A stretch of 64,000 nt of DNA from positions 248,001-312,000 of the forward strand of contig NZ_JAPQEZ010000003.1 of assembly GCF_026798195.1 (NCBI RefSeq), given 5' to 3'. The position numbers and the translations under genes are program-made. Origin of the DNA: Lentilactobacillus senioris (lineage in GTDB: Bacteria > Bacillota > Bacilli > Lactobacillales > Lactobacillaceae). The notes under the pieces are model-generated. The model did no database searches. It saw only the letters and a list, made by a program, of their open reading frames with translations, and was not told the DNA's origin. Position 1 is the first letter of the stretch, and every line of letters starts with the position of its first letter. Of the stretch, positions 1-9,454 are shown piece after piece.

Positions 1-282
1 AAAGAAGTGAACCATTTGGGCATTAGGTTCCTCTATAGAGGTTCTTTTTTTAGGTTCAAATTTTCTAATTTGCTTAGAAAACTTTGACTCTGACACCTGG
101 CTTGGCTGGTTATTGGTTCTATGTTTAATCGGTGCAACGGTATCCGCTAACGATTGGGAACCTCTGGAAGCTGATTTTTTCTTAGCTTCCTGTTGCGGTT
201 GTTTATTTTGTTGTATTGTTCTTTGAACCGCTTTGAGGTCCTTACGCCAACGATAATATGCTGGCCCATCATAATTATTCAT
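1..282 (-). CDS. N-terminal part of a probable FtsK/SftA-type DNA translocase (runs off the window)
   Basis: The minus frame is open from an ATG at 282 to the window edge (94 codons, no stop). The start MNNYDGPAYYRWRKD is followed by a Gln/Lys/Ser-rich low-complexity stretch, as in the poorly conserved linker of FtsK/SpoIIIE translocases. A GGTG ribosome-binding site lies just upstream. In Bacillus, ytpR is followed by ytpS (sftA), so position supports the call. No motor domain is inside the window, so this is inference from context. Confidence 0.5.
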   Translation of the reverse strand, partial: MNNYDGPAYYRWRKDLKAVQRTIQQNKQPQQEAKKKSASRGSQSLADTVAPIKHRTNNQPSQVSESKFSKQIRKFEPKKRTSIEEPNAQMVHFF

Positions 283-338
283 TCCACCACACCTAAAATT
301 TTATTAATCAAAAATACTACAATATAAATAGTTACTTA

Positions 339-980
339 TTAGTCAAACAAATGCTGAGCTTTAGTAAAATCAAATGGTTCTCCCACTTGGTAACCATCTT
401 CTGGCAAAATCAATGCGCCTGGTACTTGCGGAGAATTAGGAATTTTCAATTCTCTTCCTGAACAAATCATCCCAAAACTTTCTACGCCTCTTAATTCACC
501 CGGCCAAATAATTTGACCGTTAGGCATCATTGCACCTACTTTAGCAACTACTACCTTAATGCCCGCCTGCATATTAGGAGAGCCACTGACAATTTGAAGT
601 TTCTCACCATTATTAACTTCGGTCAAAGTAACGTTTAAATGATCAGAATCTGGGTGAGCTGTCATACTTTCAACGTATCCCACCACAAACTTAGGATCAT
701 CATCGTAATGCAACGTAAATTCAAACTGGTGCTCACTCAAATAAGCGTTTAACTTATTAACTTGATCTGCAGATAATTCAATTTGGCCTTGATTATCCTT
801 AATTTCTGGTAAAATCTCGCTAGCGGCTAAGAAATTAACCCCGATAGTTTCACCAGAATCAGTTGCAATGATTTGCGCAACGTTATCTCTAATTTCAGTT
901 CTTTGTTCTTCAACATCTTGGCCCATAATAACCACTAAAGTATCACCAAGAGTTTGTGCGTTATAGCTTGCAATTAGCAT
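339..980 (-). CDS. ytpR: YtpR family tRNA-binding (OB-fold) protein
   Basis: The 213-residue protein has an N-terminal YtpR-type domain (about 1-90) and a C-terminal tRNA-binding OB fold (about 100-205) like that at the N-terminus of bacterial PheT. Visible signatures are HPDSDHLNVT, QIVSGSPNM and GVESFGMICSG. The length matches the family. The precise role of YtpR is not settled; it is presumed to bind structured RNA. It lies 20 nt after the thioredoxin gene on the same strand, the usual ytpP-ytpR arrangement, so co-transcription is likely. Confidence 0.9.
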   Translation of the reverse strand: MLIASYNAQTLGDTLVVIMGQDVEEQRTEIRDNVAQIIATDSGETIGVNFLAASEILPEIKDNQGQIELSADQVNKLNAYLSEHQFEFTLHYDDDPKFVVGYVESMTAHPDSDHLNVTLTEVNNGEKLQIVSGSPNMQAGIKVVVAKVGAMMPNGQIIWPGELRGVESFGMICSGRELKIPNSPQVPGALILPEDGYQVGEPFDFTKAQHLFD

Positions 981-999
981 TAAAAAAATCCCTTCAATA

Positions 1000-1320
1000 T
1001 TAGTTTAATGAATTAATGAAAGTTTCTACTTCTTGTTTAGTTTTACGATCCTTGTTAACAAGCCGACCAATTTCTTCGCCATTTTCAAAGGCGACAAAAC
1101 TTGGAATGCCAAAGATATTCATTTCAGCTGCAAGGTCGATATTTTCGTCCCTATCAACTGCCAAGAAAGTATAGTCACTGTATTCCGCCTCAATTTCAGG
1201 CATCGCTGGCTTAATAAAACGGCAGTCAGGGCACCAATCTGCAGAGAAGAACAACATATATTTACCAGAGCTAACTTTTTCCTTCAATGATGCTAAATCC
1301 ATTTTTTCTAAACTCTCCAT
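1000..1320 (-). CDS. Thioredoxin-like protein (YtpP type)
   Basis: This is a small thioredoxin-fold protein with the redox motif WCPDC near residue 30 and the cis-proline region GIPSFVAF. It should catalyse thiol-disulfide exchange in the cytoplasm. An upstream in-frame ATG at 1356 exists, but the AAAGGGG ribosome-binding site points to the ATG at 1320 (about 106 residues). It sits directly upstream of ytpR, as in Bacillus ytpP. The CPDC active site differs from the CGPC of canonical TrxA, so it is probably an accessory thioredoxin. Confidence 0.85.
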   Translation of the reverse strand: MESLEKMDLASLKEKVSSGKYMLFFSADWCPDCRFIKPAMPEIEAEYSDYTFLAVDRDENIDLAAEMNIFGIPSFVAFENGEEIGRLVNKDRKTKQEVETFINSLN

Positions 1321-1384
1321 AATTTGGTAGTCCCCTTTCAAAATTAACAAATTCAATTTTCACACTTTAAATATTATATAACAA

Positions 1385-1406
1385 AACGGCCGAGTTATCA
1401 GCCGTT
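1385..1406 (-). terminator. Possible terminator after trmB
   Basis: Inverted repeat AACGGC/GCCGTT with a short T-rich tail on the minus strand, between trmB and the thioredoxin gene. The T tract is weak. Confidence 0.45.
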
Positions 1407-1437
1407 CTAAAGAAACATTATTAAGGAATTAGTAAAA

Positions 1438-2085
1438 TCAATTTTTAGCGTTAAAGTGAGCCACTAATTTATAAATAGGCCCTTTGGAACTAAATTTTTG
1501 TTCATACTCAGTTTCAACATTATCTTCATTTGCATCTGAGCGATGTAAGTCAAGATAAACGGCATCAAAAATCAAACCATAATTATTAAAACTGCCTAAT
1601 GAATATTCGAATAATCCACGATTATCGGTTTTAAATTCGATGTCGCCAGTTGGCTTTAATACCATCTGATAACCCTTTAAAAATTGAGGAGAAGTTAATC
1701 TTCTCTTAGCGTGGCGTTTCTTAGGCCATGGATCAGAAAAGTTCAAGTAGATTCGATCTACTTCACCAGTTGCAAAAATTTCATTCACATCAGCCCCATC
1801 CGTCAGAACCAATTGAACGTTAGGCAATGGATTTTCTACTAGTTTTCTTAATGCCACTGCAATGACTGACGTCTGCAACTCAATTCCAATGAAATTGATA
1901 TTAGGATATTTTTTAGCCATTTCGGTAATAAATTGGCCTTTTCCAGTACCGATTTCTACGGCTAATGGTTGATCTTTAGTAAATCGTTCTTGCCATTTTC
2001 CTTGTAATTGTTGTGGTTCTAACACAATAAATTCCTGGTGATCATTAATAAAATCATCAGCCCAAGGTTTTTTTCGTACGCGCAT
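1438..2085 (-). CDS. trmB: tRNA (guanine-N7-)-methyltransferase
   Basis: The 215-residue TrmB uses S-adenosylmethionine to methylate G46 in the tRNA variable loop. The SAM-binding motif VEIGTGKGQF (about residue 42), the acidic GIELQ motif and the family signature FSDPWPKKRHAKRR (about residue 117) are all present. The length is typical. It lies 20 nt downstream of ecsB on the same strand, a common order in lactobacilli, so it may be part of an ecsA-ecsB-trmB operon. Confidence 0.95.
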   Translation of the reverse strand: MRVRKKPWADDFINDHQEFIVLEPQQLQGKWQERFTKDQPLAVEIGTGKGQFITEMAKKYPNINFIGIELQTSVIAVALRKLVENPLPNVQLVLTDGADVNEIFATGEVDRIYLNFSDPWPKKRHAKRRLTSPQFLKGYQMVLKPTGDIEFKTDNRGLFEYSLGSFNNYGLIFDAVYLDLHRSDANEDNVETEYEQKFSSKGPIYKLVAHFNAKN

Positions 2086-2104
2086 AGTTAATTCTCCTCA
2101 TAAA

Positions 2105-3319
2105 TCAAGCTTTAGTTATTTTTTGAACGCGTCTAGGCAAATACATCCGTAAGAACCAGACCAATTCAAGTAACTCAACCATTATAACCCCCACAATCGT
2201 TGCAAAACTACCAATATTAGCAAATATTACTACAATAGCAAAGATTACTGCCACAATCACTAACATCCACCGAATAACAGTTTGAAAACTAGCGGTCTTG
2301 TTTTGTAACGTTACGGGATAAATATGGATAAAGACGTTATCGTCAAAGTGTTGATAAAATGGAATTAATTGAAATCCAATCAAGTAAATAAATAGGGCTG
2401 AGATCATGATTGGTAAATAAGTACCATGAATAAAGAATAACATTACTGCCCCAATCAAAGTTAACCTAAAAAATAAGCCACTCATTTCGTTATCCCTAAT
2501 AATCCCGTGAGCATATAAATACTTATAGGTGTTTTTGGGAATTAATTCGATTCGTTTTAATAATGGGTCTAACCATTTTCTGCGTTTAACATTTCCTGTT
2601 AGTGCAGGAACATCGGTAAACAAATTGAAAAATTGATAGACTCGATGCATACGACCATTTTCAGTAGCAGTTGCTTCTCGCCAATTTAAAGGCCGATTCT
2701 TGATCTCGCCACTAAAAATCGTAGCCCCAAGCAATGCTGCTAAACTAATTCCAAAAGCAATGAAATAATTAAAATACAAGCCAATAGTTAAAACTATTAA
2801 TGGCAAAACATAATGAATTAGTTGTTTTACCCTCTTAGATACTAATCGATACAAGAAACCTAAGTCTGTAACTAATAAAGTTCCCTTAATGGCAACAACC
2901 GTAAGTAATAAGGCACCGACCTGCAAAATAGACACTACATGTCCTATATGGATTAACGGCATGAGTACTACGGTTACAACCAGCTGAATGATAGCAGCTA
3001 GGGGAAAACTATAAGAAAACGCCGTTTTAAAATATTGCCACATCTGGCCTTCTCTAGGTAATAAAAAGACAAAATCAGGTTCTCTGATTAAAGTGGCTAA
3101 ATTTCCTAACTGTTCTACCAAAGTAATTACAACAATACATAATGGCATTAGCCACCATTCTGATCCCGATAGGGTTTTAAGTAAGTTGGAATAAGAATAA
3201 CCCAATCCCCCTATCAAAAATAACAGTGCCAAGACAAAGTAATCATTAAACACTAGTCGTAAATACTTAAACATTTCGGTTAAATGACTACTCAAACGAC
3301 TGGTATATAATGATTTCAT
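2105..3319 (-). CDS. ecsB: ABC transporter permease EcsB
   Basis: The 404-residue integral membrane protein has about ten hydrophobic segments and no ATPase domain, fitting EcsB. In Bacillus and Staphylococcus the EcsAB transporter affects protein secretion, proteolysis and competence; the substrate is not fully settled. The start ATG overlaps the ecsA stop by 4 nt (ATGA type), showing translational coupling. A long basic cytoplasmic loop lies in the middle (about 215-260). Confidence 0.9.
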   Translation of the reverse strand: MKSLYTSRLSSHLTEMFKYLRLVFNDYFVLALLFLIGGLGYSYSNLLKTLSGSEWWLMPLCIVVITLVEQLGNLATLIREPDFVFLLPREGQMWQYFKTAFSYSFPLAAIIQLVVTVVLMPLIHIGHVVSILQVGALLLTVVAIKGTLLVTDLGFLYRLVSKRVKQLIHYVLPLIVLTIGLYFNYFIAFGISLAALLGATIFSGEIKNRPLNWREATATENGRMHRVYQFFNLFTDVPALTGNVKRRKWLDPLLKRIELIPKNTYKYLYAHGIIRDNEMSGLFFRLTLIGAVMLFFIHGTYLPIMISALFIYLIGFQLIPFYQHFDDNVFIHIYPVTLQNKTASFQTVIRWMLVIVAVIFAIVVIFANIGSFATIVGVIMVELLELVWFLRMYLPRRVQKITKA

Positions 3320-4053
3320 TGTTTATCCCCGTCCTTTGCAAGTGATAAATAAATATCATTAAGTGACTCGCCGGCTTCCGGAAAGGCCTGTCTTAATTCA
3401 GATAAGGTTCCTTCAATTCTAACTTGTCCATCATGTAATAATACAAACCGATCACAAAAACGTTCGGCTGTATCCAAAACGTGAGTAGACATTAAAACGC
3501 TAGCACCATTTTGTTTGCGATCTTCAATTAATTGAAGCAAGTCATCTACCGCAAGTGGATCTAATCCCAAGAATGGTTCATCAATAATAAATAACTTAGC
3601 ATTGGTAATGAAAGCACAAACAATCATAACCTTTTGGCGCATCCCTTTAGAAAAGTTATCAGGGAACCAATCTAATTTGTTATCTAGACGAAACAGCTTT
3701 AGCAATTCATGAGCCCGTTGCCAGCTTTTATCTGCGTCCAAATTATAAGCTAAAATGGTCATTTCAATGTGTTCTTTTAAAGTCAACTCCTTATAGACGA
3801 TTGGAGTTTCAGGAATATAAGCAATTTGTTGTTTATATTTTTCCACATTTTCCGGTAAAGTCTCACCGTTAATTTCAATCTTGCCGGAAAACGGGGTTAA
3901 TAACCCAATAATATGGTTAATAGTGGTTGACTTACCAGCCCCATTTAATCCAATTAAACCTACCAATTCTCCATCTCGAACGTCAAAGGAAACATCCTTT
4001 AACACTGGAATATTGGAATACCCACCTACTAAATCGGTTACTTTTAAACTCAT
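3316..4053 (-). CDS. ecsA: ABC transporter ATP-binding protein EcsA
   Basis: This is a single nucleotide-binding domain of about 245 residues with Walker A GLNGAGKST, signature FSKGMRQK, Walker B LFIIDEPFLGLDP and H-loop MSTHVLD. It should power EcsB. The ATG at 4053 is preferred over the GTG three codons upstream because it is better spaced from the GAGAAG ribosome-binding site. It is the first gene of the ecs operon and is divergent from hit. Confidence 0.93.
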   Translation of the reverse strand: MSLKVTDLVGGYSNIPVLKDVSFDVRDGELVGLIGLNGAGKSTTINHIIGLLTPFSGKIEINGETLPENVEKYKQQIAYIPETPIVYKELTLKEHIEMTILAYNLDADKSWQRAHELLKLFRLDNKLDWFPDNFSKGMRQKVMIVCAFITNAKLFIIDEPFLGLDPLAVDDLLQLIEDRKQNGASVLMSTHVLDTAERFCDRFVLLHDGQVRIEGTLSELRQAFPEAGESLNDIYLSLAKDGDKQ

Positions 4054-4090
4054 GTTTTTCACTTCTCTATCGTTAAATTTTATTGGCTTG

Positions 4091-4096
4091 ATTATA
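4091..4096 (-). promoter_or_regulatory. Extended -10 promoter element for ecsA
   Basis: Minus-strand TGGTATAAT lies about 40 nt before the ecsA start in the divergent ecsA-hit spacer. The extended TGn form may compensate for a poor -35. Confidence 0.5.
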
Positions 4097-4139
4097 CCAT
4101 ACCCCCTGTTTTTTCACTAAATCAAGGATGTTTTAATGG

Positions 4140-4145
4140 TATAAT
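4140..4145 (+). promoter_or_regulatory. Extended -10 promoter element for hit
   Basis: Plus-strand TGGTATAAT lies about 35 nt before the hit start; no good -35 is visible. The same TGGTATAAT faces the other way 45 nt to the left. Confidence 0.5.
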
Positions 4146-4179
4146 GAGCTAAATACTTGTTGAAAGAAGGAAATTTTTC

Positions 4180-4608
4180 ATGAAAGATTGTGTCTTTTGC
4201 AAAATCGTAGCAAACGAAATTCCTAGCTATACCGTCTATGAAGATGAGGTCGTTAAAGCTTTCTTGGATATTTCTCAAGGTACTCCTGGTCACGTATTAG
4301 TTATTCCAAAGAAACATGTAGCTAATATTTATGAATATGACGAAGAACTAGCAGCAGCAGTTTTTCAACGGATTCCAATGATTGCTAGAGCTGTACAAGC
4401 TTCCAATCCGGCAATTAAAGGCCTGAATATTGTTAATAATAACGGTGAGGTGGCTTACCAATCAGTATTTCATTCTCACTTCCACCTGGTTCCTCGTTAC
4501 ACTAACCATGATGATTTCAGCATGCACTTTAAAGATAATTCTGATAAGTACAGTCCTACTGAATTAGCAGCAATTCAAGAATCAATTAGCGAACATATTG
4601 GAGAATAA
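4180..4608 (+). CDS. hit: HIT family nucleotide hydrolase
   Basis: The 142-residue histidine-triad protein has the catalytic motif HSHFHLVP near residue 100 and a CVFC zinc-site-like start. Family members hydrolyse nucleoside phosphoramidates or dinucleoside polyphosphates. It has a clear GAAAGAAGG ribosome-binding site and is divergent from ecsA, the conserved hit-ecsA arrangement of Firmicutes. It is followed 2 nt later by a YtxH-like gene. Confidence 0.93.
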   Translation: MKDCVFCKIVANEIPSYTVYEDEVVKAFLDISQGTPGHVLVIPKKHVANIYEYDEELAAAVFQRIPMIARAVQASNPAIKGLNIVNNNGEVAYQSVFHSHFHLVPRYTNHDDFSMHFKDNSDKYSPTELAAIQESISEHIGE

Positions 4609-4610
4609 CA

Positions 4611-4928
4611 ATGAAGTTTTTAACTAAAGTATCATTAGCAGCAGTTGCTGGGGCTGGTTATTACCTATTTAAAACCAAACAGACTCCTGCCGAAGCAGTG
4701 ACTAATCTTAAAGCCGAAATTAATCACAAAAAAATAGCTCTTCAAGAATTTAAAGCCGCCCGCCAAAAACTCAATGAATCACTTGCTAATTTTAAAAGTG
4801 AGATGGGAACTGTTGATGTGGTTAGTAATCAGTTTCAACGAGAGTTAGATGAATTCATGTTCATTATTCAACCCCACATTGATGAATTAAATAAGTACGT
4901 AGATAAGCTTAATAGTCAAACTCATTAA
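4611..4928 (+). CDS. YtxH-like small membrane-associated protein
   Basis: The 105-residue protein has one short N-terminal hydrophobic segment (about 5-18) followed by a charged, helical coiled-coil-like region rich in Lys, Glu and Gln. This is the layout of YtxH/YtxH-like proteins near hit and prsA in lactobacilli. It starts 2 nt after the hit stop. The function is unknown. Confidence 0.75.
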   Translation: MKFLTKVSLAAVAGAGYYLFKTKQTPAEAVTNLKAEINHKKIALQEFKAARQKLNESLANFKSEMGTVDVVSNQFQRELDEFMFIIQPHIDELNKYVDKLNSQTH

Positions 4929-5053
4929 TTCTATTTTTTTATATTCTTTTAAATTAAGACTATTTTAAGGCTATTAAGCAACAATTAATTGAGGGTATGT
5001 TATGATGTTGTTGAATTGTTTTACAAAATAAATAGAAATGGATGTGTCCTTTT

Positions 5054-5935
5054 ATGAAAAAATGGCTAATCGCTTTAGCCGGTGTCCTCATGAGTGTCAC
5101 TCTTGTTGCTTGTGGAAGCAAAACGGTAGCAACCACTGATGGTGGTAAAGTTACAGAAAGTGCTTACTACAGCAGCTTAAAGAGTACTTCAAGCGGTAAA
5201 CAAGTCTTGCAACAAATGATCCTTAATAAAGTTCTAGAAAAGGACTACGGGGATAAGATTAAGGAATCAGAAGTAAACAAGCAATTTGATCAATACAAAA
5301 AACAATATGGTTCATCATTTAACACCATTTTGCAACAAAACGGTATGACTGCTTCTGGTTTGAAGAAGGATATTCGTTCTAACTTGCTCTTAAAAGAAGC
5401 TGTTAAGGATAACACTAAGATTACCGATGCTGAAATGAAGAAGCAATTCAAGAGTTACCAACCTAAAGTTACTGTTAACGAAATCTTGGTATCTAAGAAA
5501 TCAACTGCTGAAGATGTCATCAAGCAATTAAAAGACGGCAAGAGCTTCTCTAGTTTAGCTAAGAAATACTCTACTGATACCGCTACTAAGAATAAAGGTG
5601 GTCGTATCGATCCATTCGATAACACTAATACTACCCTTGATAGCAGCTTTAAGACTGCCGCATTTAAGCTTAAGAACGGTGAATACACTACTACTCCAGT
5701 TAAGACTCAATACGGTTACCAAGTAATCCAAATGGTTAACCATCCTGAAAAAGGCAAGTGGGAAGATCACAAGGATGAACTTAAATCTCAAATTATTGAT
5801 AGTAAGATGAATGATAGTACTACTCTTCACGACGTAGTTTCTAAAGTTCTTAAGAAAGGTAACGTTAACATTGAAGATAAAGACCTTCAAAACGTCTTAT
5901 CAGATTACCTTTCATCATCTTCAAGCAAAAAGTAA
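5054..5935 (+). CDS. prsA: Foldase lipoprotein PrsA (peptidylprolyl isomerase)
   Basis: The lipoprotein is about 293 residues long, with signal peptide [13 protein letters not shown] and lipobox LVAC; the lipidated Cys is near residue 20. A parvulin-type PPIase domain (about 130-225) shows [15 protein letters not shown] and [11 protein letters not shown]. It should help secreted proteins fold outside the membrane. A four-codon upstream ATG at 5042 is less likely because the signal peptide begins at MKK. It is followed by a bidirectional terminator. Confidence 0.92.
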   Translation: MKKWLIALAGVLMSVTLVACGSKTVATTDGGKVTESAYYSSLKSTSSGKQVLQQMILNKVLEKDYGDKIKESEVNKQFDQYKKQYGSSFNTILQQNGMTASGLKKDIRSNLLLKEAVKDNTKITDAEMKKQFKSYQPKVTVNEILVSKKSTAEDVIKQLKDGKSFSSLAKKYSTDTATKNKGGRIDPFDNTNTTLDSSFKTAAFKLKNGEYTTTPVKTQYGYQVIQMVNHPEKGKWEDHKDELKSQIIDSKMNDSTTLHDVVSKVLKKGNVNIEDKDLQNVLSDYLSSSSSKK

Positions 5936-5966
5936 ACTAACTACATCATAATATTAGTTCCTAAAT

Positions 5967-6002
5967 AAAAAACACAATATCAAAAGATATTGTGCTTTTT
6001 AT
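5967..6002. terminator. Bidirectional terminator between prsA and yhaM
   Basis: Hairpin CACAATATC/GATATTGTG is flanked by A and T tracts on both sides, so it can terminate the convergent prsA and yhaM transcripts. Confidence 0.85.
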
Positions 6003-6950
6003 TTATTTAGAATTAGATTTATAAAATCGCCTATTATCAAGGCCAAATATTCTATCTGAAAAATCACCAGGTTCCGTATGTGCTAATGCTTTTTGAATCA
6101 TCATAATCCCCGCATCTAACATATCAATATTATGCAATATTTCAGCTTCCAATAATTCTGGCCGTTCTGGAGATCCATATTCCAATTCTCCGTGGTGAGA
6201 TAAAATCATATGGCGTAATTTCAATACTTGTTCATCATCTTGATGTAATCCTAGATGTTCTGCGGCTTCCACAATTTCAGCATCCATGATACTAACGTGG
6301 CCAATCAAATTACCAGCTAAAGTATAACTGGTAGAAATGGGTCCCGATAATTCAACCACTTTACCTAAATCGTGCAGGATAGTTCCAGCATACAGTAATG
6401 GGGCATCAATTCCATCATAGTAACGAACTACGTCATGAGCTAGAGCCAACATTGACACTGTATGGTAGGCCAATCCCCCTTCAAAGTCATGGTGATTAGA
6501 TTTAGCGGCCGGATAAACATAAAATTTGTTGCCATATTTTTGTAGTAAGGCTCGAACAATTCTATTATAAGTGGCATCTTCAATTTCAAACACAGACTGA
6601 GTAATTTGTTCTTCTAGCTGCTCTTTACTTAACGGAGCACGTTGAACATAAGACATTGCATCATGCGGTTCTTCATCTGTTGCCAGTCGCATTGCACTAA
6701 TTTTAATTTGAAAATTCCCCATGTAAGTTTCTTTTTTGCCCTTTAATAAAACCACCTTGCCGGCTTGAAAATTATCTACATCTTGAGCAGAAGCATCCCA
6801 AAACTTACCACCAATTTCCCCTGACCGATCTGCAAATAGCAGGTCTAAAAATTGTTTGCCGGTTTTGGTGGTTCTTACCTTAACATCCTTAAGTAACGCA
6901 AATAATTCAAATGTTTCGTTATTAGTTAATTCTTGAAGTAACTTAGCCAT
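6003..6950 (-). CDS. yhaM: 3'-5' exoribonuclease YhaM
   Basis: The protein of about 315 residues has an N-terminal OB fold (about 10-95) and a C-terminal HD phosphohydrolase domain (about 155-285). Metal ligands are visible in YHTVSML, ILHDLGKV and LSHHGELE. YhaM trims 3' ends of RNA and single-stranded DNA. The ATG at 6950 is preferred to the GTG at 6956 because of spacing from AGGAAGAG. It follows yhaN by 11 nt in the conserved yhaO-yhaN-yhaM order. Confidence 0.93.
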   Translation of the reverse strand: MAKLLQELTNNETFELFALLKDVKVRTTKTGKQFLDLLFADRSGEIGGKFWDASAQDVDNFQAGKVVLLKGKKETYMGNFQIKISAMRLATDEEPHDAMSYVQRAPLSKEQLEEQITQSVFEIEDATYNRIVRALLQKYGNKFYVYPAAKSNHHDFEGGLAYHTVSMLALAHDVVRYYDGIDAPLLYAGTILHDLGKVVELSGPISTSYTLAGNLIGHVSIMDAEIVEAAEHLGLHQDDEQVLKLRHMILSHHGELEYGSPERPELLEAEILHNIDMLDAGIMMIQKALAHTEPGDFSDRIFGLDNRRFYKSNSK

Positions 6951-6961
6951 AACCACTCTTC

Positions 6962-9454
6962 CTATCCTAACTTAATGATTTGTTCACTATCGAAATTAAT
7001 TAACTGATTAATATCTGCTGTATAGAATAAGACTTGATTCTGCTTGCCAATTTCAAGTAATAATTCTTTAGCAGCTTGCTTACGATGACCATCAAAATTA
7101 ACGAAGCCATCATCAATAATAATTGGTAATGCGAAATCTTCATGAAAGCCAACAGCTAAGGCCAAAACTAACGCAAAATAAAGTTGTTCTAGAGTTCCTT
7201 TAGATAGCTCATTGATATCAAAAATAGTATCGTCTTGCCTAACTACTCTAATTGTATCTTGAAAAATAACTTTGTTGTAATTTTGATTCGTTAAAATAGC
7301 AAAATACTTAGTAGTTAAATCTAATACCTTAGGTACCCGCCCCTTAGTAATAATATTCATCGCTGATTCTAACCAATTTAAGGCACTTTGGTATCCCAAC
7401 CATTGGGTTACATTGTTAGTGATTTCCGTTTGTAAATTAGCTTGTTGCTGCCGTAGTTCATAATAACTACCATCGTGCACTAAATGTTGAATGGTAGCCT
7501 GAGCTTCAGCAATTTGTTTGCTTTGTTCATTGTTTAGTTGCTGTTTAGCAGTTAGTTTGCCTTTCAGATCATTAAGTTGATCTGTTATATTTCCTAATTC
7601 GGCATCATCCGTGGTGGGAAGATCCGCTAACTGACTGGTAATAACCTTTAATTGAGTTTGATTATCGCGGTATTCCTGGTTAATTTCTCCCTTTTTAGCT
7701 AGTTGTTGTTCATCACTAATTCCAAATTGTTGATAATCTTTTTGAAGTTTGACTTTGATTTGATCTAATTGAATTTGTTTTTGCTTAACTTGTAGTTGCT
7801 GAGCCGCTAATTGATTTGCTTTTTGTTCAGCAGAAGTTTGCTTTGCCTGCCAATCAATCACGGTAGATTGAATCGCCGTTAACCTTTCACGCTGACTATT
7901 AGTTGCCGTTGGTAACCAATGTGCCGCAAATTGCCAATGACTTAAATATTCTGTCACTTGCTGGGTTAATTGAGCTAATTGACTAGTTTGTTGTTGAATT
8001 TCTGCTTGCTGTCGTTTAATTGACTGTAAATTAGATTGAATTGTTAACCATTGTTTAACTGGTACACCAGTTAAATGGTATTCTTGGCTAATTTGTTCAA
8101 TTGGAGTTAATTGGTCATTATTAGCAGTCGATCCCGCTTTGCGATTATTATTTGAATGCCACCAATTAAAACCAACTCCGCCTAAGCCCAATACTGCTAG
8201 GATTATTAACCAATTCAAATGAGTAACTAAACCAACAATAAAGGCTACTGCCCCAACAACTAAGGAAATCACTGGGGCAGAGTTACTAGTTGATTGTTGC
8301 CGTCTTGAACTATTGTGATTAGTTTCGTTAATTAATTGACTAATTTCTCCTAATCGATCGGCTTCAAACGGAATGGGTAATTCTGCCATTGAAAATCCTA
8401 AATCATTAGCTTGCTGAGCTATATTTTGTTGTTTAGCGGTAATTTCTCGTTCTAAAAAATTAGCCTGAGAGTTAAGATCTAAATTAACTTCTAATTGTGG
8501 TTGCAATTCTTGAATAGTTTCTTGATGCTGCTCTAAAAATTTAATTAACTCTTCCTCAGTTGCCGAAATGGGTTGTTCATTGGTCATCGAAGCTAACTGC
8601 TTAGTTAAATTTTTACTTTCCATTACTAATTGTTGCATTTCAGTAATTTTTTCAATTGGCACAATCTGTGACCTCAATTGATTGATGCTCTTCGTTAGCT
8701 GTTGCTTTTTGGTTATAAGCGGAGTAGTTTGGGCCAAATGCTGATATTCTTGGACTTTAGCCTGTAATTCAGTAATTTCTTGGTCTGTAGTCGCTCTTTG
8801 CAATTGCTTAAGTTGAGCGGTTTGTTGATCATACTGTGGATACTTATCTTTAGCCGTCTCTACTTGATTAACTAACTGATTATATTCTTTTAACTGTTGG
8901 TTAATTAATGGTTTTCGTCCGCGAGGAGTATATAAACTATCAGCTTTCTTTTGTAAATCGGCCTGTAACTCAAACCAATCATTAGCATTACTAATGCCAA
9001 TTTGTTGAATTCGCAATCTAAGGTCATCAATGCTCATTTTGTAAAAGGCTTGTTGATCTAGTTCACCGAAATAAAAAAAGCTAGTATATACGCTACGATC
9101 AATGGGTCCCAATATTTTTTGCAAGTCTGAATTCGACAACTCAGTCTCGTGAGTCATATCATAAAAATCAACTTTACCCCCATGCGTACCGGTTGTTCTA
9201 GTTAGCCGATAGGTAGTTTCTTGATCTATAAATACTATTTCACCACCGTAAGCACTACTATTTTTGGGAATGTACTGACCATGTATTGCTTGTCGTTTAG
9301 TTTGAAAGCCAAATAATACGGAGATAATAAAATCAATCATCGTACTTTTGCCAGCTTCGTTAGGCCCATACACTACTTGAACTGGTGCCGTAAACGAAAA
9401 ATGTTGATCTATCCACTTACCATATCCGTAAATGGTTATTTCTTTAATTATCAC
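6962..9454 (-). CDS. YhaN-type AAA family ATPase (SbcC/Rad50-like)
   Basis: The protein of about 830 residues has a split ABC-type ATPase: Walker A GPNEAGKST near residue 34 and the signature LSKGTLEQLYFAL near residue 755. The arms between are long Gln-rich coiled coils. A hydrophobic pair (about 385-430) interrupts the coils, suggesting membrane attachment as in Bacillus YhaN. It probably works with the adjacent YhaO nuclease in DNA-end processing. The best start is GTG 9454, behind AAAGGAA and overlapping the yhaO end by 11 nt. Confidence 0.88.
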   Translation of the reverse strand: MIIKEITIYGYGKWIDQHFSFTAPVQVVYGPNEAGKSTMIDFIISVLFGFQTKRQAIHGQYIPKNSSAYGGEIVFIDQETTYRLTRTTGTHGGKVDFYDMTHETELSNSDLQKILGPIDRSVYTSFFYFGELDQQAFYKMSIDDLRLRIQQIGISNANDWFELQADLQKKADSLYTPRGRKPLINQQLKEYNQLVNQVETAKDKYPQYDQQTAQLKQLQRATTDQEITELQAKVQEYQHLAQTTPLITKKQQLTKSINQLRSQIVPIEKITEMQQLVMESKNLTKQLASMTNEQPISATEEELIKFLEQHQETIQELQPQLEVNLDLNSQANFLEREITAKQQNIAQQANDLGFSMAELPIPFEADRLGEISQLINETNHNSSRRQQSTSNSAPVISLVVGAVAFIVGLVTHLNWLIILAVLGLGGVGFNWWHSNNNRKAGSTANNDQLTPIEQISQEYHLTGVPVKQWLTIQSNLQSIKRQQAEIQQQTSQLAQLTQQVTEYLSHWQFAAHWLPTATNSQRERLTAIQSTVIDWQAKQTSAEQKANQLAAQQLQVKQKQIQLDQIKVKLQKDYQQFGISDEQQLAKKGEINQEYRDNQTQLKVITSQLADLPTTDDAELGNITDQLNDLKGKLTAKQQLNNEQSKQIAEAQATIQHLVHDGSYYELRQQQANLQTEITNNVTQWLGYQSALNWLESAMNIITKGRVPKVLDLTTKYFAILTNQNYNKVIFQDTIRVVRQDDTIFDINELSKGTLEQLYFALVLALAVGFHEDFALPIIIDDGFVNFDGHRKQAAKELLLEIGKQNQVLFYTADINQLINFDSEQIIKLG

